Positions 43,526 to 52,652 are shown, counted from the stretch's first letter. The stretch: DNA of 64,000 nt from JAAYCI01 sp964370445 (GCA_964370445.1 CAYJJK010000001.1:15106-79105); one strand, 5' to 3'. Numbers and translations: made by a program. The notes: generated by a model from the sequence alone, not told the origin.

Positions 43526-44419
43526 ATGAGTATCATCAATTTTGGTTCACTCAACATCGACCATGTATATTCCGTGGATCATTTTGTACAGCCCGGTGAA
43601 ACTGCCACAGCTACAGAGTATAATCTCCATCTTGGCGGAAAAGGGCACAACCAAAGCATTGCCCTTGCAAAAGCCGGTGCCGAAGTTTGGCACGCCGGAT
43701 GCATTGGCAAAGACGGCGGCGCTTTGTGCCAAAGCCTTTGTGAAAACGGTGTTCGAACAGACTATATTCGAACATCAAGCCGCCCAAGCGGGCATGCGCT
43801 AATTCAAGTGGATAGGCATGGGCAAAATTCCATTCTTGTATATCCCGGTGCAAACGGGGATATACAAGACAATTATATAGAGGACGTTCTGCAGCATTTT
43901 GGCAAAGGTGATGCACTGCTTTTGCAAAACGAAACTGCAAAGGTAGATGTTTTGATAGAAAAAGCCGCTAAATATTCTGTGCGTGTTATTTTTAACCCCT
44001 CACCCTTCACACAAAATATCGAACAATATCCGCTTGATTTGGTGGACTTGTTTTTGCTTAACGAATTGGAAGGAGCCCTAATTTCGGGCGAAAGCGCAGA
44101 GGATAAAATGCTAGACGCTTTAAAAAATCGGTTTCCAAAAGCCGAATTTTTGTTAACTTTAGGTGAAAACGGGGCATGGTATTGTTATGGTGATAAACGC
44201 TTGTATCAGCCAGCTTACAAAACAACCGTTGTAGACACCACCGCCGCAGGAGACACTTTTACAGGCTATTTTTTGGCACAGTACAAAAAAAACGGTGACG
44301 CAAAAAGAGCTCTTTCTCTTGCGGCTATGGCGTCCTCCATTGCCGTGTCTCGCCATGGGGCGGCAATATCCATTCCATTTTTAGCAGAAGTGGAACAACG
44401 CTTATCCAAGAAAAAGTAA
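43526..44419 (+). CDS. PfkB family carbohydrate kinase (ribokinase-like)
   Basis: A 297-residue sugar kinase. LGGKGHNQSIALAKAGA (the GGKGxNQA substrate motif) lies near residue 37, GKDGGALCQSL is the second conserved Gly region, and VVDTTAAGDTFTGYF holds the anion hole and catalytic aspartate (DTTGAGD type). Ribokinases have this pattern; the natural sugar may be ribose or a related pentose. The ATG follows ACAGGAGGCAC, and a -10-like TACAAT lies at 43491-43496. It stands alone between the surface-protein gene and mobile-element debris, with no transporter or regulator next to it. Confidence 0.88.
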   Translation: MSIINFGSLNIDHVYSVDHFVQPGETATATEYNLHLGGKGHNQSIALAKAGAEVWHAGCIGKDGGALCQSLCENGVRTDYIRTSSRPSGHALIQVDRHGQNSILVYPGANGDIQDNYIEDVLQHFGKGDALLLQNETAKVDVLIEKAAKYSVRVIFNPSPFTQNIEQYPLDLVDLFLLNELEGALISGESAEDKMLDALKNRFPKAEFLLTLGENGAWYCYGDKRLYQPAYKTTVVDTTAAGDTFTGYFLAQYKKNGDAKRALSLAAMASSIAVSRHGAAISIPFLAEVEQRLSKKK

Positions 44420-44534
44420 AGCACATCTCTATTGAGATATACAATAATAAGCTGTTGCCAAAGCCGGTTTTACAAAAATTTTATCAATGCCTCCGGTGTC
44501 GCTTGCACGTTTCTATTTTATCGAACCCAAAGGT

Positions 44535-44662
44535 TTCTCAGGTTTTAAAAAGCTCTTTTGGCATGGCATTTTTTAGCACTTTGCCTTTATCCATAAACAA
44601 AATGCGGCCGCCCACCTCTTTGGTAAAGTTCTTCTTATATGTTATCACCACTATGTGCAAAA
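44535..44662 (-). pseudogene. Remnant of an amino-acid ABC transporter ATPase (GlnQ-like C-terminal part)
   Basis: Minus-strand translation gives IVVITYKKNFTKEVGGRILFMDKGKV and PKELFKT, which lines up with the C-terminal end of GlnQ/HisP-type ATPases (V.TH.M.FA..V..R..FMD.G, then P.E.F). The switch histidine is replaced and the domain upstream is missing. Only about 40 codons remain, next to the recombinase remnant. It was probably captured at a mobile-element junction. Confidence 0.6.
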
Positions 44663-44693
44663 GGTGTGTGAAACTTGCAGGGTTCGCCAAAAA

Positions 44694-45154
44694 GAAGATA
44701 CAAAAGCGCTGAAATACACGGTGAATAGCGCGAAAAAAACGAAGTGCGGAACTAGACGGCTTATTCAAAAAACTTTATAAAAGTTATGCCACCGATAAAC
44801 TTTCGGAAAAGCGATTTGAAATACTATCCGCTGAATATAAGAAAAGACAAGTGGATTTAGAAACGCAGATTTCAGACAATGAAACCCAGTTAAACATCTT
44901 TTGAAAACGACCCCGACAAAGTGCAAAATTTTCTTGAATTACCCAAAAGGCATACGGATTTTTCGGTGCTGACAACGCCCATGATAAACGAGTTTATCGA
45001 AAAAATTATGATTCACGTGCCCGAACCGACCGCCGAAGAATTTAAAAAAATGGAAAAAGATAGGCTACGGCGAGTATATCAAAGAGAGCAACCACGCAGG
45101 TACAACAAGCGGAAATTACTCAAAAAACAGAATACAAAAAATCAATCGGCATAA
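44694..45154 (+). pseudogene. C-terminal remnant of a large serine recombinase (DUF4368 type)
   Basis: Three pieces in shifting frames match the coiled-coil and C-terminal part of clostridial large serine recombinases: EDTKALKYTVNSAKK, then ELDGLFKKLYKSYATDKLSEKR...EYKKRQVDLETQI, then, after another frameshift near 44900, LPKRHTDFSVLTTPMINEFIEKI and MIHVPEP. The catalytic N-terminal domain is absent. This is the type of recombinase (TnpX-like) that mobilises elements carrying TnpV or MobC, both found nearby. Confidence 0.8.
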
Positions 45155-45160
45155 ATTTAG

Positions 45161-45194
45161 TAGCGACCTGTGAAGTACACAGGCCGCTATTTTT
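45161..45194 (+). terminator. Rho-independent terminator after the recombinase remnant
   Basis: TAGCGACCTGTG (45161-45172) pairs with CACAGGCCGCTA (45178-45189) with one internal A-C mismatch and a 5-base loop, followed by five T. It sits directly after the end of the recombinase remnant. Confidence 0.88.
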
Positions 45195-45378
45195 GTGCAA
45201 AGAATATAGCGTTTTATGGGGAATATTTCCACTGTTTAAACGCAGAAAAGGAGGGCAACACCGCTGTGATTTGTAGCATTTTCGGCGAAATTTTTGGGTG
45301 TAAAAAAAATGTGTGAAACGCAATTTTTTTACACTTAAAATAAGGGCATATAACGCCTACATTGTCTTACCAAGCACT

Positions 45379-45426
45379 GAATTTGGCTATCCAAATTCGC
45401 TTGATGGGGAAACCCCATACCCCTAA
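45379..45426 (+). other. oriT-like sequence upstream of mobC, copy 2
   Basis: A perfect 8-base inverted repeat GAATTTGG/CCAAATTC (45379-45386 and 45391-45398) is followed by GCTTGATGGGGAA and CCCCATACCCCT, in which ATGGGG and CCCCAT also pair. It lies 27 bases before the MobC start. An inverted repeat next to a GC-rich nic-like site directly upstream of mobC is the usual layout of transfer origins in mobilisable elements. The relaxase itself is missing. Confidence 0.6.
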
Positions 45427-45452
45427 TAATACACAAAATAGGAGTGATTTTT

Positions 45453-45794
45453 ATGAGAAGAAGAAATGTACAAATCCTCGTTCGCCTCACAAAAGAAGAG
45501 GCGCAGGAATTTGATAAAAAGGTGAAAAAGTCTGGGCTTCGCAGAGAAACTTTTTTGCGGCAAATGATTACCGGTTTTGTGCTGGCAGAAAAACCGGACA
45601 AAGAATTTTACGACACCATGCGTGAGCTCTCCGCCATCGGCAACCGCATCAATCAACTTGCAGCCAAAGCCAATGCGCTGAATTTTATAGATGCACCGCT
45701 TATTGCCACCGAGGCGAAAAAGTGGGCACAGTTTCAATCTGCTGTGCAAGAAAAGTATCTGCTACCCAAAAAACAAAACGATGGCGATGTTTGA
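45453..45794 (+). CDS. mobC: MobC-like mobilisation protein (ribbon-helix-helix)
   Basis: A 113-residue protein. The N-terminal RRRNVQILVRLTKEEAQEFDKKVKKSGLRRETFLRQMI is a ribbon-helix-helix DNA-binding region, followed by the MobC pattern ELSAIGNRINQLAAKANAL. MobC opens the DNA at oriT for the relaxase. The ATG at 45453 is 8 bases after AGGAG. No relaxase follows; only decayed sequence does, so the protein can at most act with a helper element. Full length for the family. Confidence 0.82.
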   Translation: MRRRNVQILVRLTKEEAQEFDKKVKKSGLRRETFLRQMITGFVLAEKPDKEFYDTMRELSAIGNRINQLAAKANALNFIDAPLIATEAKKWAQFQSAVQEKYLLPKKQNDGDV

Positions 45795-46229
45795 GATAGA
45801 ATAAATATAGACTCTTTGACCATTCCATTGATTACACCTCAATGAAAACAAAACTATTGTAGAAGATTTAAGCACAGCAAAATACGGGGGGCAAGATGTT
45901 TTTCTCAACACTGCAAGGTCAAGAAGCTCTGCTAAAAACCACCTATCTCAAGATGTGTTTGTTAGACCGCAAGATAAAACATTGGTAAGCCTATCACTTA
46001 CCAAAAGTATCCCCCTTTTGGGCGAAACCTACACAGTGCCAGAAGACGCCACTTTATATGCCATTGGAACAAGACCCATCACCATCTGCCTTAACCTCAA
46101 CGGCGGTTAGGCAAAACTTTTGCAGACATAAACCCCTTGGTCGAGGTATTTTTAGGTGACTGCTATGGCTCATCGCCTGAGCATTTGCAACGCATTGTGG
46201 CAAAATATACGCAAGAAGCGGCAACATAA
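45795..46229 (+). pseudogene. Decayed coding sequence, possibly a surface-repeat fragment
   Basis: No intact gene. One plus-strand frame from about 45840 reads NENKTIVEDLSTAKYGGQ and then VSLSLTKSIPLLGETYTVPE followed by DATLYAIGTRPITICLNLNGG-like sequence ending in TAG near 46110. The last part resembles the end of an InlB-type repeat (TLYA.W.......L.NGG), like those in the giant surface protein. A short frame with GDCYGSSPEHLQRIVAKYTQ precedes the terminator at 46230. The assignment is tentative. Confidence 0.35.
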
Positions 46230-46268
46230 AAAAAGGCCAGCACCCCGGCTAAAGGTATTGGCCTTTTT
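46230..46268. terminator. Bidirectional terminator
   Basis: AAAAAGGCCA (46230-46239) pairs with TGGCCTTTTT (46259-46268) around a 19-base loop. A-rich and T-rich flanks make it work in both directions. On the minus strand it ends transcription of the GT2-GtrA gene, whose stop is 15 bases away. Confidence 0.88.
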
Positions 46269-46282
46269 GTTTTTTACTAAAA

Positions 46283-47356
46283 TCATATTTTCTTTTTTTT
46301 AAACACCCAAGCCGCCTGGATGCGGTAGCTGACAAAAAACAACAAAACATCTACCAAAAGTTTGATGTTGCCTGCATACTCATGCCAGTATAGGCCAATG
46401 AGGTAAATAAGCCCATAAGACAAAAGCGCTTGCAACGCGCAGAGGATATAGTATCGGTGCAAGGCATGCTGTTTGCTTTTGGCCCGAAACACCAGCTTTT
46501 GGTTGAAAAGATAATTATAAACCGAGGAAATGGCCCTTGCCAAAAGCACGCTTGCAAAAAGCGCAGCACTCTCCGCAAAAAAGAGGGGGAAAAACAGGTA
46601 AAACAAGCGAAAAAGGCCTTGGTCAATGGCAAAACTGGAAAGGCCCGAAAAGGTGAACCTTAAAAAATCGCCCAAAATTACCCAGTAGATTTTGAGGGAA
46701 TCCCAAATGGCATGAAAATGGGTTTCGCGGTTACCCTCAAAGTAAACAGTCTCAATTTCCACCTCACCAAAGGGCAATTCCTCGCGCTTTGCTTGTAGTA
46801 ACATGCGTGTTTCATATTCAAAGCGCTCACCCATTATGGTAAGGCAGGTTTTCACAAATTCATTGGGAAGCCCACGCAAACCCGTTTGCGTGTCGGAAAT
46901 TTTAACCCCAAGCAAATAGCGAAACACAGCGCTGGTTATCTGGTTTCCAAATTGGCTTTTGGGCGGCACCTTAGGTAATGTAAAATTGCGGCAACCCAAA
47001 ACCAAGCGCTTTGGATTGCTTTGCAGTTCTTTTGCACAGGCACTCACATCCTTTGCCAAATGTTGGCCGTCGGCATCAATGGTGAGAACCCCCACATACT
47101 TGCTAAGGTCATAGCAGCTGAGGTAGTGATTAAATGCTGTTTTTAAAGCCCTTCCCTTGCCCTGATTCACCGCATGCGTCAGCAGGGTGCACTGCTGAAG
47201 CTTTTGCACCTCATCAAACTGTTTTTGGCACTCCTTGTAGCTGCCATCATTTACCACGATAATGGAAGAAAACCCCTCACCAATTACGCTGTGCAATGTT
47301 TCAAGCAGCTTTTCATCCGGATTATACGAGGGAACAATCACCACAATTTTCCCCAT
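46283..47356 (-). CDS. Family 2 glycosyltransferase fused to a GtrA-like membrane domain
   Basis: About 357 residues from ATG 47356, which has AGGAAGAGG upstream; the frame opens 14 codons earlier inside the previous gene. Residues 1-225 are a polyprenyl-phosphate glycosyltransferase-type GT-A domain: KIVVIVPSYNPDEKLLETL, IIVVNDGS, TIDADGQH (DxD) and TQTGLRGLP. Residues about 240-357 hold four membrane helices of the GtrA family (FLRFTFSGLSSFAIDQGLF and YNYLFNQKLVF), which move or hold lipid-linked sugar. It probably makes and delivers an undecaprenyl-phosphate sugar for decoration of a surface polymer. It follows the lipoprotein gene closely. Confidence 0.87.
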   Translation of the reverse strand: MGKIVVIVPSYNPDEKLLETLHSVIGEGFSSIIVVNDGSYKECQKQFDEVQKLQQCTLLTHAVNQGKGRALKTAFNHYLSCYDLSKYVGVLTIDADGQHLAKDVSACAKELQSNPKRLVLGCRNFTLPKVPPKSQFGNQITSAVFRYLLGVKISDTQTGLRGLPNEFVKTCLTIMGERFEYETRMLLQAKREELPFGEVEIETVYFEGNRETHFHAIWDSLKIYWVILGDFLRFTFSGLSSFAIDQGLFRLFYLFFPLFFAESAALFASVLLARAISSVYNYLFNQKLVFRAKSKQHALHRYYILCALQALLSYGLIYLIGLYWHEYAGNIKLLVDVLLFFVSYRIQAAWVFKKKKI

Positions 47357-47376
47357 CCGGGCATCCTCTTCCTTTC

Positions 47377-48954
47377 TCATAGTAAATCCGGTGTCCATGC
47401 AATGTCCCCACCGTCTCCTGTTTCTGGGGTAGGTTCAGGGGTAGGTGTAGGAGTAGGTTCAGGCGTTGGCGCGGGCGTCTGTGTCGGAGTTGTGGTCGGA
47501 GTTGTGGTCGGAGTTGTGGTCGGAGTTGTGGTGGTTTGCGTGTTTTGTTGCTGTGCAATTTCAGAACGCTGCCGCAGATGGAAGATCTCCCCTGTCTCCC
47601 CTGTGTAGTCTCCCTCTTCCTCGGCTTCCTGCTCAGCATCTTGTTCGGCTTCTTGTTCAGGTGCCACTACATAAAAAGGATCTTGCGCAATGTAATCTTG
47701 TATATGTCCTGCCGTGTGCCACACAGCACCATCAAACCATTCGATTTCCGAATCGCGTACGCGTATTTGCATGCTAGCTCTATCCAGCGTTACTTCACCG
47801 CTTGGTGTAGTCTCGGCTACCGGTGTGTATGCTGTATAAAACGGAACAGCCGGCATGTGGTAGAAATTGCTGTCGAACACATTGCTGTCTACCGTAGGCG
47901 CCGCAGGCTCAGTGGATTCGCTGACTGACGTGCTGGTGCCACTTTCATCACTTGTGCCTTCATCAGCATCGCTTACACCAGTTGTATCTTCCGGTAAATT
48001 TTCAACTGATGAATTTGGTGGCATATTGCGCTGCAAATATTGTGTTCCATTTTCATCATAAGCATATGCAATAAACGTGCTTTCACCTTCAGGTTGTTCC
48101 ACTGTGGTGGTTCCTGATTCGTCAAAAGTTCCTGTAAACGTATCTAATTCAAGAGCCTCGCGCGTAGAAAACAATGTATACAAATCCATGGGGCCGCCCA
48201 TATTGCCATTTCTTGCCGTGTAGTCACCTGTTAAAAAGCCATTTGTAAAAGTACCTTCTTCATGATACACCATACCGGTGTCGGCTTCCACAACCCAAGC
48301 AGAAACCGAGCCGTTGTACCAGCCGTTTTGCAATGCTGTTTCCACAAACACAGCCTCTTCGCCACCTTGGTACAGATAGGTAAGGCTATCTCCTGCTGTG
48401 TGCCACACACGCGAGATGGCCTCTCCCATTTCGGTATAACCCACTTGTATAAGCACAGTGCTTTGGCTTTCGGGATTTTGCCAGTAATAACTGCGTACTC
48501 CTGTTTTTAAAGCAGGCATCATCACACTGTGCCAATCTGGGCTAATCAGTTGCGCCAATGCTTCGGCTCTATTCTCTTCAACGGACATGTTTTGCTCAAG
48601 GAGTTGTAGTTTTTCTAAAACAGTGTTGCTTTCCTCCTCGCCGTTTACAACAATGGCTTGTAAGTCCTCCAAGGCTTTCGTATCGCCTGTCGTCCGATAC
48701 GAAAGCTCTAAAATATTACGTTGCTTACGTATTTCTCCGGCTTGCTGATAATAGCTTGCCAGCGCAGCAAAATTTTCAACACTTGGCTCTGTTGCAGTCA
48801 ATTCTTCATAATGCGCAATATCCATTTCCAGCTGAGAAAGCTGCGGTGCCACCTGCGAAGAGGAAGCGGATATTTCTTCTTCACCGGCACAAGCAGACAA
48901 CAAAAACAACATAAACGCAGCCGATAATGCAATGCAACTGATTTTCTTATTCAT
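47377..48954 (-). CDS. Surface lipoprotein with MORN-like motifs and Thr/Pro-rich C-terminal tail
   Basis: A protein of 525 residues from ATG 48954 (ribosome site ATAGGAGAAACC). The signal sequence ends in a lipobox LLSAC, so it should be lipid-anchored outside the membrane. A TPR-like helical part (FAALASYYQQAGEIRKQ) is followed by a beta-rich region with MORN-like pieces (YHEEGTFTNGFLTGDYTARNG). After a Ser/Thr/Asp linker comes a small domain with EIEWFDGAVWHTAGHIQDYI. The tail is Glu-rich, then TTTP and PTPEP repeats that could span the wall. A fragment of a second copy lies at 43245. I do not recognise a function; it sits between a glucosaminidase and a lipid-sugar transferase gene. Confidence 0.75.
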   Translation of the reverse strand: MNKKISCIALSAAFMLFLLSACAGEEEISASSSQVAPQLSQLEMDIAHYEELTATEPSVENFAALASYYQQAGEIRKQRNILELSYRTTGDTKALEDLQAIVVNGEEESNTVLEKLQLLEQNMSVEENRAEALAQLISPDWHSVMMPALKTGVRSYYWQNPESQSTVLIQVGYTEMGEAISRVWHTAGDSLTYLYQGGEEAVFVETALQNGWYNGSVSAWVVEADTGMVYHEEGTFTNGFLTGDYTARNGNMGGPMDLYTLFSTREALELDTFTGTFDESGTTTVEQPEGESTFIAYAYDENGTQYLQRNMPPNSSVENLPEDTTGVSDADEGTSDESGTSTSVSESTEPAAPTVDSNVFDSNFYHMPAVPFYTAYTPVAETTPSGEVTLDRASMQIRVRDSEIEWFDGAVWHTAGHIQDYIAQDPFYVVAPEQEAEQDAEQEAEEEGDYTGETGEIFHLRQRSEIAQQQNTQTTTTPTTTPTTTPTTTPTQTPAPTPEPTPTPTPEPTPETGDGGDIAWTPDLL

Positions 48955-49151
48955 GGTTTCTCCTATAATTGATGGGAATTGACAAAACACTACATGATAT
49001 AAAAATACTGAAAAACAACTACTTTTTATTGAGGTAATGAAGTAGATGTACTGTAACTTTTTACACAATTTCTAAAAAACTGCATTTCTTAAACAGTGCC
49101 TTTTTTGTTTTAGATGAAAAAACAAAACATTTTTCACTTTAACCAAAATCC

Positions 49152-51293
49152 TTACACTGCATTTTGTATAATCTCTTGTAAAAACGCACTTTCCGAAGTG
49201 CCTGTGCCATAATAACCACTGCTTATCACAGAAGTTGCGATGTTGTATATACTATTGCTGCGTGGCGGGCCGTAAAACGTATATTCTTGCCCATGTGCTA
49301 TAAGCGTGATGTAACCACGGAAAGCAAGTTCTGTTTTGTATTGTTCTGGCGGCAGACCGGTTAGAACAGATGTATAATGTGTGCGTCCATCCACCTCAGC
49401 AAATACAGAGTCTACCACGTTGCCACTGCTATTTGTGCCATAGGCAATGCCACCTGCCACTTTATCTCCGCCCAATACAAAGTGATGGCTTGCCAAATTG
49501 GAGCTTGTCATCACCAAAGTGCCGTATTCTTTCAGCTGAAAGTTTGCCACACCACCGGCTAAAAAGCGTTGTCGAAGATCACTGCTAATGCCGCTTTTGA
49601 AACGGATTCCGGTATCCCCCGTTACACGGGCTGAGAACCCGTGGTAAGAAATCAAATTTTCCAATTCCGGCACAGGTGTTGCTGTATAGGTATTGCTTTC
49701 ATTGTACAATAGCCACACGTACATGCCCACCGGCACACCGTTTGCATCATATTGATACATTATTGCCGTTTTTGCACTGTTGGCGCCAGCACTTGCAATA
49801 GCCTGCCCATTTTGCACCGTGGCAGCATATTCAATGCCATCCAAATATATCTTGCTTGCGTCGTAACCATTTGGCACTGTAAGCGACACACGGTTTGTGC
49901 CGGCTTCACCCGTGGTGGGCACGTTGGTGGAGGTGCCGGGCATGTTGCTGTATACGGGAATTTTAAACACAAAAGTACTGTCTAGCGCACCGGTATCCTC
50001 ATACAAATTACGAATTTGCTTGCCTTCGCTACTAGGGGCAAATAAGCTTTGCATATACTGGTGCCAATACAGGCCATTGTAGCTGTCATCCACATCAAAT
50101 TTTTGAAGATACAGCGTGTCTTGCCCTTGGCGGATGTAGTTTGCCGAGATAATGTCGGCACCGCCCTGGATGGAAAGTGTGTGTGATGTCCAGCCCATTT
50201 CACGCGCTTTTGTAAGGCCGTTTACTACCAGTTCTGCGTTTGTGTTGCCACTGGCGCTGATATTATAATAATTGTACAAATTTTCATAGCCTGGCTCTGT
50301 GCCCGAAATTAAAGAGGAAGTGCCATGCACACCTTGCTCGTGATATGCACGGCTGGCCAAATGAAACGGGCTAACACCAAGATCGCCACCAATATCCACA
50401 AACAAACGTGCATACGTTCTGCTGTCTCCCGGCACCACCTTATTCATAAAAGAATGGGCCAGCATGTTTTGCACGGCCGCCTCTGTGTGATAACTTGGGT
50501 TATAGGTCAGTTGTTCAAACTGAAAAACATACGTATCATCTAGCCAATTGCGCGGATCTAGATAATATTCCACCGCCGTTTGCGACGCATACGACCAGCC
50601 GGTTACATTGGTTGGGCTCAGTATCATGCTTTCATCAAACGAGCTTGGAATCCAACTTCGGCCATCTTCCATTTGAGCACTTACAACCTCGTTCCAATCA
50701 AGTCCTGTGTCCATACGCACAAATGTCCAATTGGGATGCGCCTGCTTTAGCGCCAAAAGTGACGCTTGGTAAGAGGCCGGAAATTGTGCAATATCAGCAG
50801 AAACAGAGCGGACGTTCGCCGCGGACGAAAAGAGCATAGGCGCCGGCAATGCTGCTATATTTTCTTCTTCCCACGCTAAAAAGCGCTCATCAGAAATGGC
50901 CAAATTGTTGCGCTGAATATAGCCTGTCATCATCACTTCATCCACATAAAAAGAAACGCTAAGCCACAGCTGTCCCCATTCATCTAGCACGGCCTCTTGC
51001 ACAAATACCTGCTGGCCACTGGGCAATACCGCCACTTCGGCAACGTCTTCCAAAGGGGCATTTTTTACAGAATAACTGTCTGTTAAATACACAAGCGCCA
51101 TCACTTCTCGCTCTTGTGTCATGGTTTGTAAGGCTGTTTTTGCTTCCTCACTTAAGGCAGGGGTTGTATTTTCTGTGGCAGAGGGCACATCTGTCTCTTG
51201 ATCCTGCGCATACACAGAAAAAGACAGTGCACTTTGAGGAACAAACACACCAATAAGTAAAACAAAGCAAAGAACAAAAGCCATTTTCTTCAT
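49152..51293 (-). CDS. Secreted glucosaminidase-type peptidoglycan hydrolase with N-terminal SH3-like region
   Basis: A 713-residue protein from ATG 51293 (AAGAGGGAATTTC upstream). Signal peptide MAFVLCFVLLIGVFVPQSALS. Residues 90-170 look like a bacterial SH3 wall-binding region (SYSVKNAPLEDVAEVAVLPSG). From about 185, FPASYQASLLALKQAHPNWTFVRMDTGLDW and YLDPRNWL...FQFEQLTYN mark the N-terminal part of a clostridial LytD/GH73-like N-acetylglucosaminidase; the catalytic part contains SPFHLASRAYHEQG. The C-terminal 230 residues are a beta-rich adhesion-like domain. It would cut glycan strands during wall growth. It has its own promoter at 51387. Confidence 0.8.
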   Translation of the reverse strand: MKKMAFVLCFVLLIGVFVPQSALSFSVYAQDQETDVPSATENTTPALSEEAKTALQTMTQEREVMALVYLTDSYSVKNAPLEDVAEVAVLPSGQQVFVQEAVLDEWGQLWLSVSFYVDEVMMTGYIQRNNLAISDERFLAWEEENIAALPAPMLFSSAANVRSVSADIAQFPASYQASLLALKQAHPNWTFVRMDTGLDWNEVVSAQMEDGRSWIPSSFDESMILSPTNVTGWSYASQTAVEYYLDPRNWLDDTYVFQFEQLTYNPSYHTEAAVQNMLAHSFMNKVVPGDSRTYARLFVDIGGDLGVSPFHLASRAYHEQGVHGTSSLISGTEPGYENLYNYYNISASGNTNAELVVNGLTKAREMGWTSHTLSIQGGADIISANYIRQGQDTLYLQKFDVDDSYNGLYWHQYMQSLFAPSSEGKQIRNLYEDTGALDSTFVFKIPVYSNMPGTSTNVPTTGEAGTNRVSLTVPNGYDASKIYLDGIEYAATVQNGQAIASAGANSAKTAIMYQYDANGVPVGMYVWLLYNESNTYTATPVPELENLISYHGFSARVTGDTGIRFKSGISSDLRQRFLAGGVANFQLKEYGTLVMTSSNLASHHFVLGGDKVAGGIAYGTNSSGNVVDSVFAEVDGRTHYTSVLTGLPPEQYKTELAFRGYITLIAHGQEYTFYGPPRSNSIYNIATSVISSGYYGTGTSESAFLQEIIQNAV

Positions 51294-51358
51294 GAAATTC
51301 CCTCTTATAGGTTGTATATTAACTAAAATAGAAACAATATAAGGCAATATATATCCTT

Positions 51359-51387
51359 ATTATAAAGCATTTCATGATATTCAACAA
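51359..51387 (-). promoter_or_regulatory. Promoter of the glucosaminidase gene
   Basis: On the minus strand TTGTTG (51387-51382) and a perfect TATAAT (51364-51359) with a 17-base spacer, giving a leader of about 60 bases before ATG 51293. Confidence 0.75.
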
Positions 51388-51548
51388 GTTTATTTTTTTA
51401 AATTCTTAATAAAGCTGTGAAAGATTGTGGAATGTATTTTAACAAAAACCGCTATCCTTATTTTTGTACTATAAAAACGGGACATTGCAGTGATACTTTT
51501 GGGCTTATGGCATTTATTTTCCAGGCAAAAGTGTATGGTATTCCAAAT

Positions 51549-51585
51549 AAAAAACCACCCCCATCAAGTTTCCTAAAGGAGGGTG
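51549..51585 (-). terminator. Probable terminator of the lic operon
   Basis: On the minus strand CACCC pairs with GGGTG (outer arms 51581-51585 and 51556-51560) with an inner TCCT/AGGA hairpin, followed by a run of T (complement of 51549-51555). It lies about 185 bases beyond the licA stop. The sequence between (51586-51770) has no gene and could be a long 3' untranslated region. 51388-51548 also shows nothing recognisable. Confidence 0.55.
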
Positions 51586-51770
51586 ATCCCTAACCGTTAT
51601 CCCGGTAAACGAAACCACATGGATGATAAATACTATTTATGCTTATATCAAAATTAATAGCCCCCTGCTAAACCATAGGCTCAGACTGTCCAAAAACTAC
51701 AGGGCGGCAAAAAGAATGCCAAGTGCTAGGAAGCAAAAAATGCCACCTAAAGTGAAAAACCCATTACATT

Positions 51771-52652
51771 TTAAAGCAACTTCAAAAAGGACTTCATTCT
51801 AAGGTAACGCTCCAACGCATAGTCCTCAAACTCTGGCTCTCCAAAGGCGACCTTGGTTTTTCCCCATAAACTCCAAAGAAAATCAATAAAGGCTTTGTTT
51901 GCATTAAAGGCATAGTGCTCGTCCTCAGTTGCCGCACGCCCAAAATAGGTTTCCAGCATAAGGGAATCTTCTTTTTCGCCAAAGTGTCCCTCAATGGAAA
52001 TATCTGCAAGATCCCACATGGGATCGTTAAGGCCGGCATACTCCCAATCCACTAAATATATTCTTTCAAAGCTCCTAATCCAATTTTCACAAAGAGGATC
52101 GCAATGGCATGGCACAAGCTTTGTGCCTCTTTTTTCAAACTCTTTTCTTATTGCAAAAATTTGCTGTTTAAACTGCTCATAGTCTGCATACAGCTCTACA
52201 TTGTGCTCGCGCATCACCTGCTCATACTGATGCACGATGGTATCATAATCAAAAACTCCGCCTTGCTCACACTGTGCCGTATGTAATTTTTTAAACGTTT
52301 GTGCAATCAATTTAACATTTTCTGGTTCTTTAATAAGCTCACAATTTAGTGTAACTGCCTCATCAATATACCTTGCTATTTTAACACCAGAAACTTCGTC
52401 AAACAGGGTAATCGGGCTATCGATGCCAAGCTCGCAAGCCAAAAGGGTAAATATTTTTTCATTATGACGGTCGATAAGATTTTCCGACATCTTTGTGGGC
52501 AGACGAAACACATATTTTCCACTGTCGAGAGTTACGCAATAGGTGTTATTGGTCATGCCGTTTAGTGTCTCTATTTCAAGAATTTTGGCGTTAGAGAAAT
52601 TCTCTTCTTGTATTTTATTCACTCGCTCGCGCTGCTGTTGTGTGATATGCAT
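51771..52652 (-). CDS. licA: Choline kinase (LicA)
   Basis: A 293-residue kinase of the choline/ethanolamine type. LNGMTNNTYCV is the glycine-poor N-terminal loop typical of LicA. The catalytic loop reads PCHCDPLCENW, with D185 and N190, and the magnesium aspartate is D202 in YLVDWEYAGLNDPMWDLAD. It phosphorylates choline, probably imported, to phosphocholine for teichoic acid decoration. It is the last gene of the operon, 12 bases after licC. No choline importer (LicB/BetT-like) is in the window, so uptake must be encoded elsewhere. Confidence 0.92.
   Translation of the reverse strand: MHITQQQRERVNKIQEENFSNAKILEIETLNGMTNNTYCVTLDSGKYVFRLPTKMSENLIDRHNEKIFTLLACELGIDSPITLFDEVSGVKIARYIDEAVTLNCELIKEPENVKLIAQTFKKLHTAQCEQGGVFDYDTIVHQYEQVMREHNVELYADYEQFKQQIFAIRKEFEKRGTKLVPCHCDPLCENWIRSFERIYLVDWEYAGLNDPMWDLADISIEGHFGEKEDSLMLETYFGRAATEDEHYAFNANKAFIDFLWSLWGKTKVAFGEPEFEDYALERYLRMKSFLKLL

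Noticed and set aside
51549..51770. Possible riboswitch or structured RNA near the licA end
   Set aside because: I compared it by eye with c-di-GMP, cobalamin, glycine, preQ1 and SRP RNA hallmarks and saw none. A terminator plus 3' untranslated sequence is sufficient.
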